NCBI GenBank assembly: GCA_942491555.1
Contig: CALOBN010000004.1
Location: 62,001 to 126,000, forward strand
Length of the DNA stretch: 64,000 bases
Direction: 5' to 3'
Source: Marinihelvus sp942491555
GTDB taxonomy: Bacteria; Pseudomonadota; Gammaproteobacteria; Xanthomonadales; SZUA-36
The translations under genes were made by a program, and so were the position numbers. Below the pieces are notes generated by a model that was not told the DNA's origin, made no database searches, and saw only the letters and a list, made by a program, of their open reading frames with translations. Positions 33,994-41,099 of this stretch are shown piece after piece (position 1 is the first letter of the stretch; every line of letters begins with the position of its first letter).

Positions 33994-34941
33994 ATGAGCG
34001 ATACGCAACACCGCCGCCTTTTGATCCTCGGATCCGGCCCGTCCGGATACACCGCAGCCATTTATGCAGCACGGGCCAATCTGGCGCCAGCCGTGGTCAC
34101 CGGCATGCAGCAAGGCGGTCAGTTAACCATCACCACCGACGTGGACAACTGGCCGGGCGACGTTGAAGGCCTGCAGGGTCCTGATTTGATGGATCGCATG
34201 CTGCGGCACGCAGAACGATTTGATACCGAGATAATCTTCGACCACATTCACACCGCTGATTTGTCAAAGCGCCCGTTTATTCTCGAGGGTGATTCGGGCA
34301 AGTACAGCTGTGATGCGCTGATTATCAGTACCGGTGCCAGCGCCCGCTATCTTGGACTGCCTTCAGAGGAGGCGTATATGGGTCGCGGCGTGTCCGCCTG
34401 CGCCACCTGTGACGGGTTTTTCTACCGCGGCAAAAAGGTCGCGGTTGTCGGTGGTGGTAACACGGCCGTGGAAGAAGCGCTTTATCTGTCCAACCTCTGT
34501 GAGGAAGTCATCCTGGTTCACCGCCGGGATGAATTGCGTGCTGAGAAGATCATGCAGGACAAGCTGTTTGACCGGGCCGAAAACGGCAATGTGACCCTGC
34601 TCTGGGACCACGAGGTTGAGGAAGTCATTGGCGACGATCAGGGTGTCACCGCGCTGGATGTGAAAAGCGTCAAAAGCGGGGACATCACGCGCCTGGACCT
34701 GCATGGCGTTTTTATTGCCATTGGCCACACGCCCAATACCGAGATTTTCCAGGGGCAACTGGACATGAAAGACGGCTACATCAAGATTCACAGCGGCACC
34801 GATGGCATGGCGACGCAAACCAGCGTTCCAGGCGTCTTTGCTGCCGGTGACGTGGCGGATCACGTATATCGCCAGGCGGTTACTTCGGCTGGTTTCGGCT
34901 GCATGGCAGCCCTGGATGCAGAAAAGTGGCTGGACGACTGA
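33994..34941 (+). CDS. trxB: Thioredoxin reductase
   Basis: 315 residues from ATG 33994, where homology begins (MSDTQHRRLLILGSGPSGYTAAIYAARA); the upstream in-frame extension to 33847 has no family resemblance. FAD-binding GSGPSG, redox-active CATC in GVSACATCDGFFYRG, NADPH-binding VGGGNTAVEEALYL with HRRDELRAEK, and C-terminal FAD contact VFAAGDVADHVYRQAVTSAGFG. It reduces thioredoxin with NADPH. A TAGAAT box at about 33923 may be a -10 element. aat follows after 49 bases. Confidence 0.98.
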   Translation: MSDTQHRRLLILGSGPSGYTAAIYAARANLAPAVVTGMQQGGQLTITTDVDNWPGDVEGLQGPDLMDRMLRHAERFDTEIIFDHIHTADLSKRPFILEGDSGKYSCDALIISTGASARYLGLPSEEAYMGRGVSACATCDGFFYRGKKVAVVGGGNTAVEEALYLSNLCEEVILVHRRDELRAEKIMQDKLFDRAENGNVTLLWDHEVEEVIGDDQGVTALDVKSVKSGDITRLDLHGVFIAIGHTPNTEIFQGQLDMKDGYIKIHSGTDGMATQTSVPGVFAAGDVADHVYRQAVTSAGFGCMAALDAEKWLDD

Positions 34942-34990
34942 GCCTTTCAAGGGCGCCCAACCCAAACCTTTATATGGGCCGCCAGGTGTC

Positions 34991-35716
34991 GTGATTCCGC
35001 GCCTGGGTCACTCCCCCGAAGCCCTGTTCCCGCCGCCGGACGAAGCACTCGAAGAACCGGATGGATTACTGGCCTGGGGCGGCGACCTGAGCCCGACGCG
35101 CCTGTTAAGGGCGTATGCCCACGGTATTTTTCCCTGGTATTCCGAGGACGATCCGATCTTGTGGTGGTGTCCTGAACAGCGCTGCATCCTCCGCACCGAC
35201 CAGGTCCATGTTGCGCGGCGCCTGGGCAGACAACTCAGGCAAGGCACCTGGCAGGTAACGGCTGACCTGGCCTTTGACCAGGTCGTTTCAGGCTGCGCCA
35301 ATACGCGCACTGCCACCTGGATCATGCCTGAAATGATGCACGCCTACGGCCAGTTGCATGAACTAGGCCATGCGCATTCCATTGAAGTCTGGGATGAGGA
35401 CGAACTCATCGGTGGACTGTACGGCGTAGCTCTTGGTCAAATGTTTTTCGGCGAATCCATGTACAGCGCGAGAACCAATGCCAGCAAGGTCGTCCTGGCC
35501 CAACTATGCCGGGTACTCGACCAATGGGGATTTAGCTGGCTGGACTGCCAGGTACCTAACCCGCACTTGTTTCGCATGGGTGCACAGCGAATCAGTCGCA
35601 CGGAATTCCTTGACGGAGTTCGTAAACGGGTCAGTCAGCCAAGACCGCCCGGCTCCTGGACGCAGCGATTCAGCGAGACCCTTGACCAGTTGGGTGCGTG
35701 GTCGCCTCCCGGCTGA
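34991..35716 (+). CDS. aat: Leucyl/phenylalanyl-tRNA--protein transferase
   Basis: 241 residues from a GTG at 34991; the frame is open further up, into trxB, but family similarity starts here (VIPRLGHSPEALFPPPDEALEEPDGLLAWGGDLSPTRLL). Other marks are YAHGIFPWYSEDDPILWWCPEQR, a TWI segment, LHELGHAHSIEVWDEDELIGGLYGVALGQMFFGESMYS and DCQVPNPHLFRMGA. Aat adds Leu or Phe to proteins with N-terminal Arg or Lys, marking them for ClpS-ClpAP in the N-degron pathway. Probably cotranscribed with trxB. Start codon is uncertain because the ribosome binding site is weak. Confidence 0.95.
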   Translation: MIPRLGHSPEALFPPPDEALEEPDGLLAWGGDLSPTRLLRAYAHGIFPWYSEDDPILWWCPEQRCILRTDQVHVARRLGRQLRQGTWQVTADLAFDQVVSGCANTRTATWIMPEMMHAYGQLHELGHAHSIEVWDEDELIGGLYGVALGQMFFGESMYSARTNASKVVLAQLCRVLDQWGFSWLDCQVPNPHLFRMGAQRISRTEFLDGVRKRVSQPRPPGSWTQRFSETLDQLGAWSPPG

Positions 35717-35745
35717 ATCCGGAGCACACAAGCCGCCCAGCCAGT

Positions 35746-36807
35746 TCAATCCTGCAGCTGAAAGCCGTCCGGCAGCCCATCAAGCATCAGGTAGATATGC
35801 GTTTCGAGGTGCTCCGGTGAGACCTCGTCGGGATTGGTCATGTAATGCTCCCAGCTCGTACCCGATAGCTGCAAACCACGGGCCGCGACCCATGCTTCCG
35901 CTTTTTGATAGCTGACCAGCGTTTCGGTCAAGGGCCCGCGGTGAATAATGCGGGCTGCAGGACCGACCGGCGCAAAACCAATTTTGACTATCGTCCAGTC
36001 CGGAGAGGGAAAACCAGGTTGATCCAGTAAAGGGATGGCCGCCTCAAACTGGAGCGTTTCCCGGTTGGCGGCCCGCGTGATCGCAAGCGGCTGGCCACCC
36101 AGCGGCGCGGCCGTCAGCCTGGCCCACTCGGCGATTTGCTGGTACGCAGAGGACAAAGCAAGAGCGACCTCCGCGGGGTCTGCTGAACTGGTGCCCTGCA
36201 CGCTGGCAATTTCAATGCGCGGTGCCTGCATGACGACGATATCCGCACCCGAAAAGTCGGCGGCGGGAAGCGTTTCCAGATAGGATTTCAGGTTGCCCAG
36301 GCCGACTTCCATATCCTCCTCAACCCAGCTTTCCAGAAACATCCCGAAGTAACGCCCAAGCAGACCGCCCAGAAACCCGCGCCCCCCGGTAACGTCCGTC
36401 ATGAACGTCCATTGCACGCGACTTGCCAGCTGATCTCCGGTAATCATAAATCGCGCGCTGGCATCGCCTTGTGGACCGTTATGAAGCTCCATATCAATAC
36501 GCCGCCAGGGCTCACTCACTACGATCTCCTGCCAGCCGGTGCCCAGTCTTGCCGGATCGCCCGTCCAATCCAGCCGGGCGTCAACCCCGGCTTGTGCACC
36601 GCTCTGTGTAAAAACCACACCGGGATCAAGAGAGCGCCAGGATGACCATTTTTCGAAGTTGCTGAAGCTGTTCAGCACCGTGAATACGGTTGAGGCAGGC
36701 CGCTGCACGACAATCTCACGTTCCACCGAAACTTCACGCGGCAGCCAGAACCCACCCGCCGCTGCAGCCAGAAGTAAGAAGGTAATGACAACAAGAAAGG
36801 TTCGCAT
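35746..36807 (-). CDS. Membrane-anchored SRPBCC domain fused to a GyrI-like effector-binding domain
   Basis: 353 residues. One N-terminal hydrophobic helix (MRTFLVVITFLLLAAAAGGFWL) is followed by an SRPBCC (START-like) domain at about 27-175, with VEREIVVQRPASTVFTVLNSFSNFEKWSSW and WTFMTDVTGGRG...LLGRYFG. A second domain at about 190-350 resembles the AraC effector-binding/GyrI fold (IEIASVQGTSS, IHRGPLTETLVSYQKAEAWVAARGLQLSGTSWEHYMTNPDEV). Both folds bind small hydrophobic ligands. Topology suggests the domains face the periplasm. I know of no assigned function. Probably cotranscribed downstream of plsC-rhomboid (15-base gap). Confidence 0.8.
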   Translation of the reverse strand: MRTFLVVITFLLLAAAAGGFWLPREVSVEREIVVQRPASTVFTVLNSFSNFEKWSSWRSLDPGVVFTQSGAQAGVDARLDWTGDPARLGTGWQEIVVSEPWRRIDMELHNGPQGDASARFMITGDQLASRVQWTFMTDVTGGRGFLGGLLGRYFGMFLESWVEEDMEVGLGNLKSYLETLPAADFSGADIVVMQAPRIEIASVQGTSSADPAEVALALSSAYQQIAEWARLTAAPLGGQPLAITRAANRETLQFEAAIPLLDQPGFPSPDWTIVKIGFAPVGPAARIIHRGPLTETLVSYQKAEAWVAARGLQLSGTSWEHYMTNPDEVSPEHLETHIYLMLDGLPDGFQLQD

Positions 36808-36822
36808 GAGCGCGCCGCGGGG

Positions 36823-37611
36823 CTAAAAACTGCCCCGGTCGTTTTTACTGATCTCCCTGGCGCCAGGTTTGCCGGAGTGATCGTCCGGATTCTCTGCTCC
36901 ACCATGGGCGCCGTGTTCTTCATCGGGAAAACGCGCATCATTGCCCTGATCAGGGGTTTCGGGAAACCAGTCGGGAACACGGTCATCGTCTTCCCAGTCG
37001 TAGCGCTTGAGCGGAACGCGATCCCAATCCCGGAATACGAAGGCCAGAGCCACGCCCAACACGGCGCCGGAGAGGTGCAATTCCCATGACATTTGCGGCC
37101 GTATGGGCAGCACACCCCAGATCATGGAGCCGTACAGGAACCAGACCACCAATGAAACGCCCACGGAGCGCATATCGCGGCGAAACAGCCCGCTCACAAA
37201 GACAAAAGCCAGCAAGCCATACACAAAGCCGCTGGCACCAATATGAATACTCGGACGACCGATCATCCAGCCCAGCAGTCCTGAACCGATCCAGATGAGG
37301 GGTATGGCTCGCAGTGCACTGTTGGGGTACAGATAAAGCATAGCGGTCACGCTGACGAGCAAGGGCAGCGTGTTGGAGAACAGGTGCTCGAAATTACTGT
37401 GCAGCAGAGGCGCTGTCAGGAGTCCCAGCAGACCCTGCATATCACGCGGGCGCAGACCATAGCGATTCAGATTCAGGTCAAGATAGGCATTGCTGATCCA
37501 GATAAACCAGATGACCGCGGTGACCACCACCGCCAGCTGGACAGCGAGGGAAAAGTTTTTAGCCGCCCGCTCCGAGGCGATGTAGTCCGGGTCCGGCGTG
37601 TTTAGTTGCAT
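36823..37611 (-). CDS. Rhomboid family intramembrane serine protease
   Basis: 262 residues with about six hydrophobic helices over the first 195. The catalytic Ser is in HIGASGFVYGLLAF and the catalytic His in SWELHLSGAVLGVALAF; NFEHLFSNTLPLL matches the conserved HxxxN region of helix 2. A 60-residue charged, Asp/Glu/Pro-rich cytoplasmic tail (RYDWEDDDRVPDWFPETPDQ onward) follows the last helix and is probably disordered. It cleaves transmembrane helices; substrates are unknown. The start overlaps the plsC stop by one base (TGATG), so translation is coupled. Confidence 0.93.
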   Translation of the reverse strand: MQLNTPDPDYIASERAAKNFSLAVQLAVVVTAVIWFIWISNAYLDLNLNRYGLRPRDMQGLLGLLTAPLLHSNFEHLFSNTLPLLVSVTAMLYLYPNSALRAIPLIWIGSGLLGWMIGRPSIHIGASGFVYGLLAFVFVSGLFRRDMRSVGVSLVVWFLYGSMIWGVLPIRPQMSWELHLSGAVLGVALAFVFRDWDRVPLKRYDWEDDDRVPDWFPETPDQGNDARFPDEEHGAHGGAENPDDHSGKPGAREISKNDRGSF

Positions 37612-38342
37612 CAGCTGTCGCCGGCGGGCATGGCGGAGGCAATCTGCGCGCGTGCCGCGATGGCCAGGTCACGGCTGGTTTTATCGCCGGCCTCTATGGG
37701 TGGATGGATCACAATACGCGCCCTGCCCGGGCGCACACGCAAGGTTTTAGGCGGCAGAATCTCCCGCGTGCCCAGCAAGGTCAGCGGCAGAACCGGCAAC
37801 TCTTGCTCTGCCGCCAGTCGAAAGGCACCATTCTTGAAGGCCTTCAGACGCCCATCCTCGCTTCGCGTGCCTTCTGGAAAGAACAGGATCCCGACACCAT
37901 CGCCAATACGTTCCAGCGCTTCATGAATGGCCTGTCGCGCCGCCTCCGGATTGGTCCGGTCAACGAAAATATGCCCGACTTTCTCACAGGCAATGCCGAT
38001 ACCCGGAAGTTTCCTGAGTTCCTTTTTCATAACCCAGCGAAGGTCCAGCCCCAACCAACCGTAAACCAGCAGAATGTCGTACTGGCTTTGGTGGTTACAC
38101 ACCACTACATAGGTTTGGCCGGGAACAATGTGTTCCAGCCCTTCCACTGAAACCCGCATCGGCGTAAGCCAGCCAATAACCCGGGCCCATGATCCGCCAA
38201 CCTGGGCGGATGCAAAACGCTGCGAGACCAGGACAGAGGAAATGGCCGCCGCCCAGCCACATAAAAAAGACCAGAGAAACGCAAAGGGAATCAGGAATAC
38301 GTAGGCGTAAACCCGGTAAAGGAAGTTGAGAACAGATTTCAA
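37611..38342 (-). CDS. plsC: 1-acyl-sn-glycerol-3-phosphate acyltransferase
   Basis: 243 residues. An N-terminal membrane region (YRVYAYVFLIPFAFLWSFLCGW) precedes the acyltransferase domain with the catalytic H-x4-D box in VVCNHQSQYDILL, the block KKELRKLPGIG, the substrate motif FFPEGTRSEDGRLKAFKNGAF and VLPLTLLGTREILPP. It makes phosphatidic acid from lysophosphatidate at the inner membrane. First gene of a run with rhomboid and the SRPBCC/GyrI protein. Confidence 0.94.
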   Translation of the reverse strand: MKSVLNFLYRVYAYVFLIPFAFLWSFLCGWAAAISSVLVSQRFASAQVGGSWARVIGWLTPMRVSVEGLEHIVPGQTYVVVCNHQSQYDILLVYGWLGLDLRWVMKKELRKLPGIGIACEKVGHIFVDRTNPEAARQAIHEALERIGDGVGILFFPEGTRSEDGRLKAFKNGAFRLAAEQELPVLPLTLLGTREILPPKTLRVRPGRARIVIHPPIEAGDKTSRDLAIAARAQIASAMPAGDS

Positions 38343-38562
38343 GGCAACCTCCGGCTGGCGTGTTTCGCGAGACTAGCCGCTGCCCTGCTGATTCACAAGG
38401 GCCTTGTGGAACAGAGTGCCTGCCAGGGCAGGCCAGCTGTAGAAAGGGGCGTGGCAGATGCCACGCCCCTGTACGGTTGTCACCGGGTAACAACCCGGCA
38501 GACAAGTGCCAAAAACGAAGCCGGACTCAAGCCAATCATTGCGCCTGGGCCTGGACTGCGCC

Positions 38563-39039
38563 TCAGGCCGCCTTTTCGTCCTCTTGCTTGTTGACGTCGA
38601 TCAGCCGGGCATTGCCGCTGCCGATCTCGATCCTGCGGGGCTTCATGGCCTCGGGGATTTCACGCTCCAGGTCGATGTGGAGCAAGCCGTTTTCCAGGGT
38701 GGCTCCGGTGACACGGACATGGTCAGCGAGGTTGAAGCGCCGCTCAAAGGCGCGATTGGCAATTCCGCGGTGCAGAAAACGACCTTCCTCAGCATCGTCC
38801 TCATCATCACGCTTGCCCGAAACCGTGAGCGTGTTCTGCTCAGAGGTCAGTTCCAGGTCTGCTTCTCCAAAGCCTGCGACGGCCATGGTGATGCGATAGC
38901 GGTTTTCATCTTCGGCAAGGATGTTATACGGCGGATAGCCGCCGCCCTGCTCGCCACGCTGTGCTGCAGACAGCAAAGTTGCAAGCCGGTCAAAGCCGAT
39001 GGAATTGCGGTACAGGGGTGCAAAATCAAATGTAGTCAT
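38563..39039 (-). CDS. Hsp20/alpha-crystallin small heat shock protein, IbpA-like
   Basis: 158 residues from ATG 39039 (AAGGAGATC upstream). The start MTTFDFAPLYRNSIGFDRLATLL is the IbpA/IbpB signature. The alpha-crystallin domain runs from about 38 to 130 (YNILAEDENRYRITMAVAGFGEADLELT, TLTVSGKRDD, FLHRGIANRAFERRFNLADHVRVTGATLENGLLHIDLEREIPE), with the C-terminal IxI-like region PRRIEIGSG. It holds unfolded proteins for DnaK/ClpB refolding. A sigma32-type promoter and a hairpin masking the ribosome binding site lie upstream, see separate entries. Monocistronic. Confidence 0.96.
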   Translation of the reverse strand: MTTFDFAPLYRNSIGFDRLATLLSAAQRGEQGGGYPPYNILAEDENRYRITMAVAGFGEADLELTSEQNTLTVSGKRDDEDDAEEGRFLHRGIANRAFERRFNLADHVRVTGATLENGLLHIDLEREIPEAMKPRRIEIGSGNARLIDVNKQEDEKAA

Positions 39040-39040
39040 A

Positions 39041-39068
39041 ACCGTGATCTCCTTTGAAGCATTACGGT
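39041..39068 (-). promoter_or_regulatory. Putative RNA thermometer over the hsp20 ribosome binding site
   Basis: In the minus-strand RNA, ACCGU (39064-39068) pairs with ACGGU (39041-39045) just before the AUG, and inside it CUUC pairs with GGAG of the Shine-Dalgarno sequence around an AAA loop. Weak pairs with an internal bulge, directly over the RBS, are what ROSE-type thermometers of ibpA genes use. The identity with the ROSE family is not established. Confidence 0.45.
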
Positions 39069-39133
39069 GGTTTGTGCCCGCCAAATGGCCGGGCTTCTGG
39101 TGTGTGGCCCCTTACGGCGACCACGTTAAGAAA

Positions 39134-39159
39134 ATGGGGTTACCTTTCGGCAGTTCAAG
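39134..39159 (-). promoter_or_regulatory. Sigma32-type heat shock promoter of hsp20
   Basis: CTTGAA (39154-39159) and CCCCAT (39134-39139) on the minus strand are separated by 14 bases, matching the RpoH consensus CTTGAA-N11-16-CCCCAT. It is about 95 bases upstream of the hsp20 start codon, giving a leader of roughly 85 nt. Confidence 0.8.
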
Positions 39160-39199
39160 GGTTTTTGAACAACAAGTTGAATACAGGCTGGCGCAGACG

Positions 39200-39709
39200 T
39201 CAGCTATCGGGTTCCTGATACCGGACGGCAAGCACTTCGAAGCATTGTTCCCCTTCCGGCAAGCTGACCGGTATTTCGTCACCGACTTCTTTGCCGAGCA
39301 AGGCCCGCGCGACCGGTGAATCAACCGATACCCAGCCGCGTTTTGCATCGGTCTCATCAGCGCCCACAATGCGGTAACAACGCTGTTCCCCGTTGTCCAC
39401 CGACAGATCGATCCACGCGCCGAACCGGATCCGCTGCAGGTCAGCCGGAGGGCGGTCGACCACCTGGATCTGGTCAAGTCGCTTGCTGAGATAACGCACG
39501 CGCCGGTCAATGCCGCCGAGCTGCTTCTTACGGTAGATATATTCCGCGTTCTCTGAACGGTCGCCCTCGGCGGCAGCTTCCTTGAGCGCCTTAACCACCT
39601 CCGGCCGGTCCACTTTCCACAGGCGGCTGAGTTCCTCGCGCAGGGCCCGGGCGCCTTCAGGGGTGATATACGGACTGGATGGTGTTTGCGGGGCGCGCCA
39701 ACGGCCCAT
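39200..39709 (-). CDS. greB: Transcription elongation factor GreB
   Basis: 169 residues. Begins MGRWRAPQTPSSPYITPEGARALREELSRLWKVDRPEVVKALKEAAAEGDRSENAEYIYRKKQ, the GreB coiled coil with its acidic tip (GDRSENAEY) that enters the RNA polymerase secondary channel and stimulates transcript cleavage. The C-terminal FKBP-like domain has RIVGADETDAKRGWVSVDSPVARALLGKEVGDEI. The start SPYITPEGA distinguishes GreB from GreA. Divergent from the ECF sigma gene. Confidence 0.97.
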   Translation of the reverse strand: MGRWRAPQTPSSPYITPEGARALREELSRLWKVDRPEVVKALKEAAAEGDRSENAEYIYRKKQLGGIDRRVRYLSKRLDQIQVVDRPPADLQRIRFGAWIDLSVDNGEQRCYRIVGADETDAKRGWVSVDSPVARALLGKEVGDEIPVSLPEGEQCFEVLAVRYQEPDS

Positions 39710-39745
39710 CAGCTTCTCCCTGGACTGAAATCAGTAACTGGATCG

Positions 39746-39770
39746 GCACGCATGGCGTGCTGACTATAAT
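39746..39770 (+). promoter_or_regulatory. Putative promoter with operator-like palindrome upstream of the ECF sigma operon
   Basis: A perfect TATAAT hexamer lies at 39765-39770, and a hyphenated palindrome GCACGC-ATG-GCGTGC (39746-39760) occupies the -35/spacer position just before it. No good TTGACA is present, so the promoter may need an activator or be repressed by a palindrome-binding protein. The palindrome is also within the greB upstream region. Confidence 0.5.
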
Positions 39771-39782
39771 CAATCGGTAATT

Positions 39783-39802
39783 ATCGTCGATTCTGCGACG
39801 AT
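39783..39802. promoter_or_regulatory. Second inverted repeat in the greB-sigma intergenic region
   Basis: ATCGTCG and CGACGAT with a 6-base spacer, positioned just downstream of the TATAAT box, in the expected early leader of the sigma operon. Could be a second operator or an RNA hairpin. Confidence 0.4.
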
Positions 39803-39830
39803 TTCCCTGTCCCCTGCGTCTGGTACTTCG

Positions 39831-40418
39831 ATGACAGATCAATGGTCTGATTATGAGGTCGATGAGATTACCCTGGCGCGTGCGCGCCGCGGTGACCTGG
39901 ACGCCTGTGAGCGTATCTACCGGCAATACCAGAATCACGTATTCACAGTGACCGTGCGCATCGTCCAATGCCGGGAACTTGCCCAGGATGTCTCGCAGGA
40001 AGCCTTTATCACGGCCTTTCGCCGGATCGGACAGTTTCGCGGCGACTCGCCGTTCTGGGGGTGGCTGCGCCGCCTGGCGATTAATCATGCCATCAGTGCC
40101 CTGCGCAAACTGCCCAAGGTCGAGCATGTGACGTTTGAGGACTACCAGGCGTCCTGTGATGGAGCACAAGCACAGATCGGACAGGCCATGGACCTGGAAG
40201 AGGCCCTGGCGCATCTGGACGCAGAAGACCGCGCCGTTGTCTGGCTGTATGACGTGGAAGGCTACAAGCATACGGAGATCGCTGAAATGTTCGGCAAAAC
40301 GGAAAGTTTTTCCAAGACACGCCTGTCCCGCGCCAGAGAGCGCTTGCGATTCTTGCTAAGGCAGGCAGATAACCGGGAAGAGGGTCTGCAACGAGCCAAC
40401 TCCGGTCACCCGGTATGA
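39831..40418 (+). CDS. ECF-type RNA polymerase sigma factor
   Basis: 195 residues. Region 2 at about 15-85 (ARARRGDLDACERIYRQYQNHVFTVTVRIV, DVSQEAFITAFRRIGQFRGDSPFWGWLRRLAINHAIS) and region 4 at about 118-178 (ALAHLDAEDRAVVWLYDVEGYKHTEIAEMFGKTESFSKTRLSRARERLR). There is no region 3, which defines the ECF class. The adjacent genes encode a one-helix membrane protein and a periplasmic PDZ protein, so the sigma factor is probably held at the membrane and released by an envelope signal. A GGAACC sequence before the next gene could be an ECF -35 box. Confidence 0.95.
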   Translation: MTDQWSDYEVDEITLARARRGDLDACERIYRQYQNHVFTVTVRIVQCRELAQDVSQEAFITAFRRIGQFRGDSPFWGWLRRLAINHAISALRKLPKVEHVTFEDYQASCDGAQAQIGQAMDLEEALAHLDAEDRAVVWLYDVEGYKHTEIAEMFGKTESFSKTRLSRARERLRFLLRQADNREEGLQRANSGHPV

Positions 40419-40497
40419 GACCGGCATCCAGTCAGACCAGGAACCTGAAGCGAATAAAGATTTCGATGTTGAAACACCTCAGGCAGGAACAAGAGCT

Positions 40498-41079
40498 ATG
40501 AACCACACACCAACAGACAACCGGCCCGGGGCGCAGGAAAATCGCGACCCCTTTGGCCTGGGCAAACTGCCCCTGCTGGAACCCGATCAGGATGGCTGGG
40601 CACAAATCCAGGCCAGCCTGCAGCTGCAACAGCGTGGCCGGCGCAATCAGCGCCTGGGCCTCGGATTGGCCCTGGCGGCCTGTCTCATGCTGGTCGTCAG
40701 CCTGTTGCTGCACCAGCCTGATGTATTGCTTGAGGACCCTGGCGCCCAGGACACAGTGCAGCTAAGCGATACACCGCCACAACTCGTCGTCGACATACCG
40801 GTCGGCGATGAGGCGGCTGCCCTGCAGGACCTGATTGCCATGTCCCAGGTGCTGGAACAGCGCCTGCGGCTTCTGCGTGACCAGACCTCCGCCATGCCGT
40901 CGGAATCAACCGCATACGTTGCAGAGCTCGAAGACCTTGTCGCCCGGGTCGACGGGCAATTGGGCATGCAGCCTGAATCCCTGGAGCTGTGGACGCAAAG
41001 AGTCAACCTGATGCTTGACCTGGAGTACCTGTTCCAGCACCAGTTCGAACGTGAATATGGACGGATGGCATCCCTCTGA
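40498..41079 (+). CDS. Single-pass membrane protein, probable anti-sigma factor
   Basis: 193 residues. A soluble N-terminus (about 1-50, with LPLLEPDQDGWAQIQASLQLQQRGRR), one hydrophobic helix (LGLGLALAACLMLVVSLLL, about 53-72) and a periplasmic part rich in predicted helix (LQDLIAMSQVLEQRLRLLRDQ, AYVAELEDLVARVDGQL). No zinc-finger (ZAS) motif is visible in the cytoplasmic part. Position between the ECF sigma and the PDZ gene and the topology make an anti-sigma role likely, but it is an inference. GGAACC at about 40441 may mark an internal promoter. Its stop overlaps the first ATG of the PDZ gene. Confidence 0.75.
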   Translation: MNHTPTDNRPGAQENRDPFGLGKLPLLEPDQDGWAQIQASLQLQQRGRRNQRLGLGLALAACLMLVVSLLLHQPDVLLEDPGAQDTVQLSDTPPQLVVDIPVGDEAAALQDLIAMSQVLEQRLRLLRDQTSAMPSESTAYVAELEDLVARVDGQLGMQPESLELWTQRVNLMLDLEYLFQHQFEREYGRMASL

Positions 41080-41099
41080 TGAGCAGGAGCACACAGACA

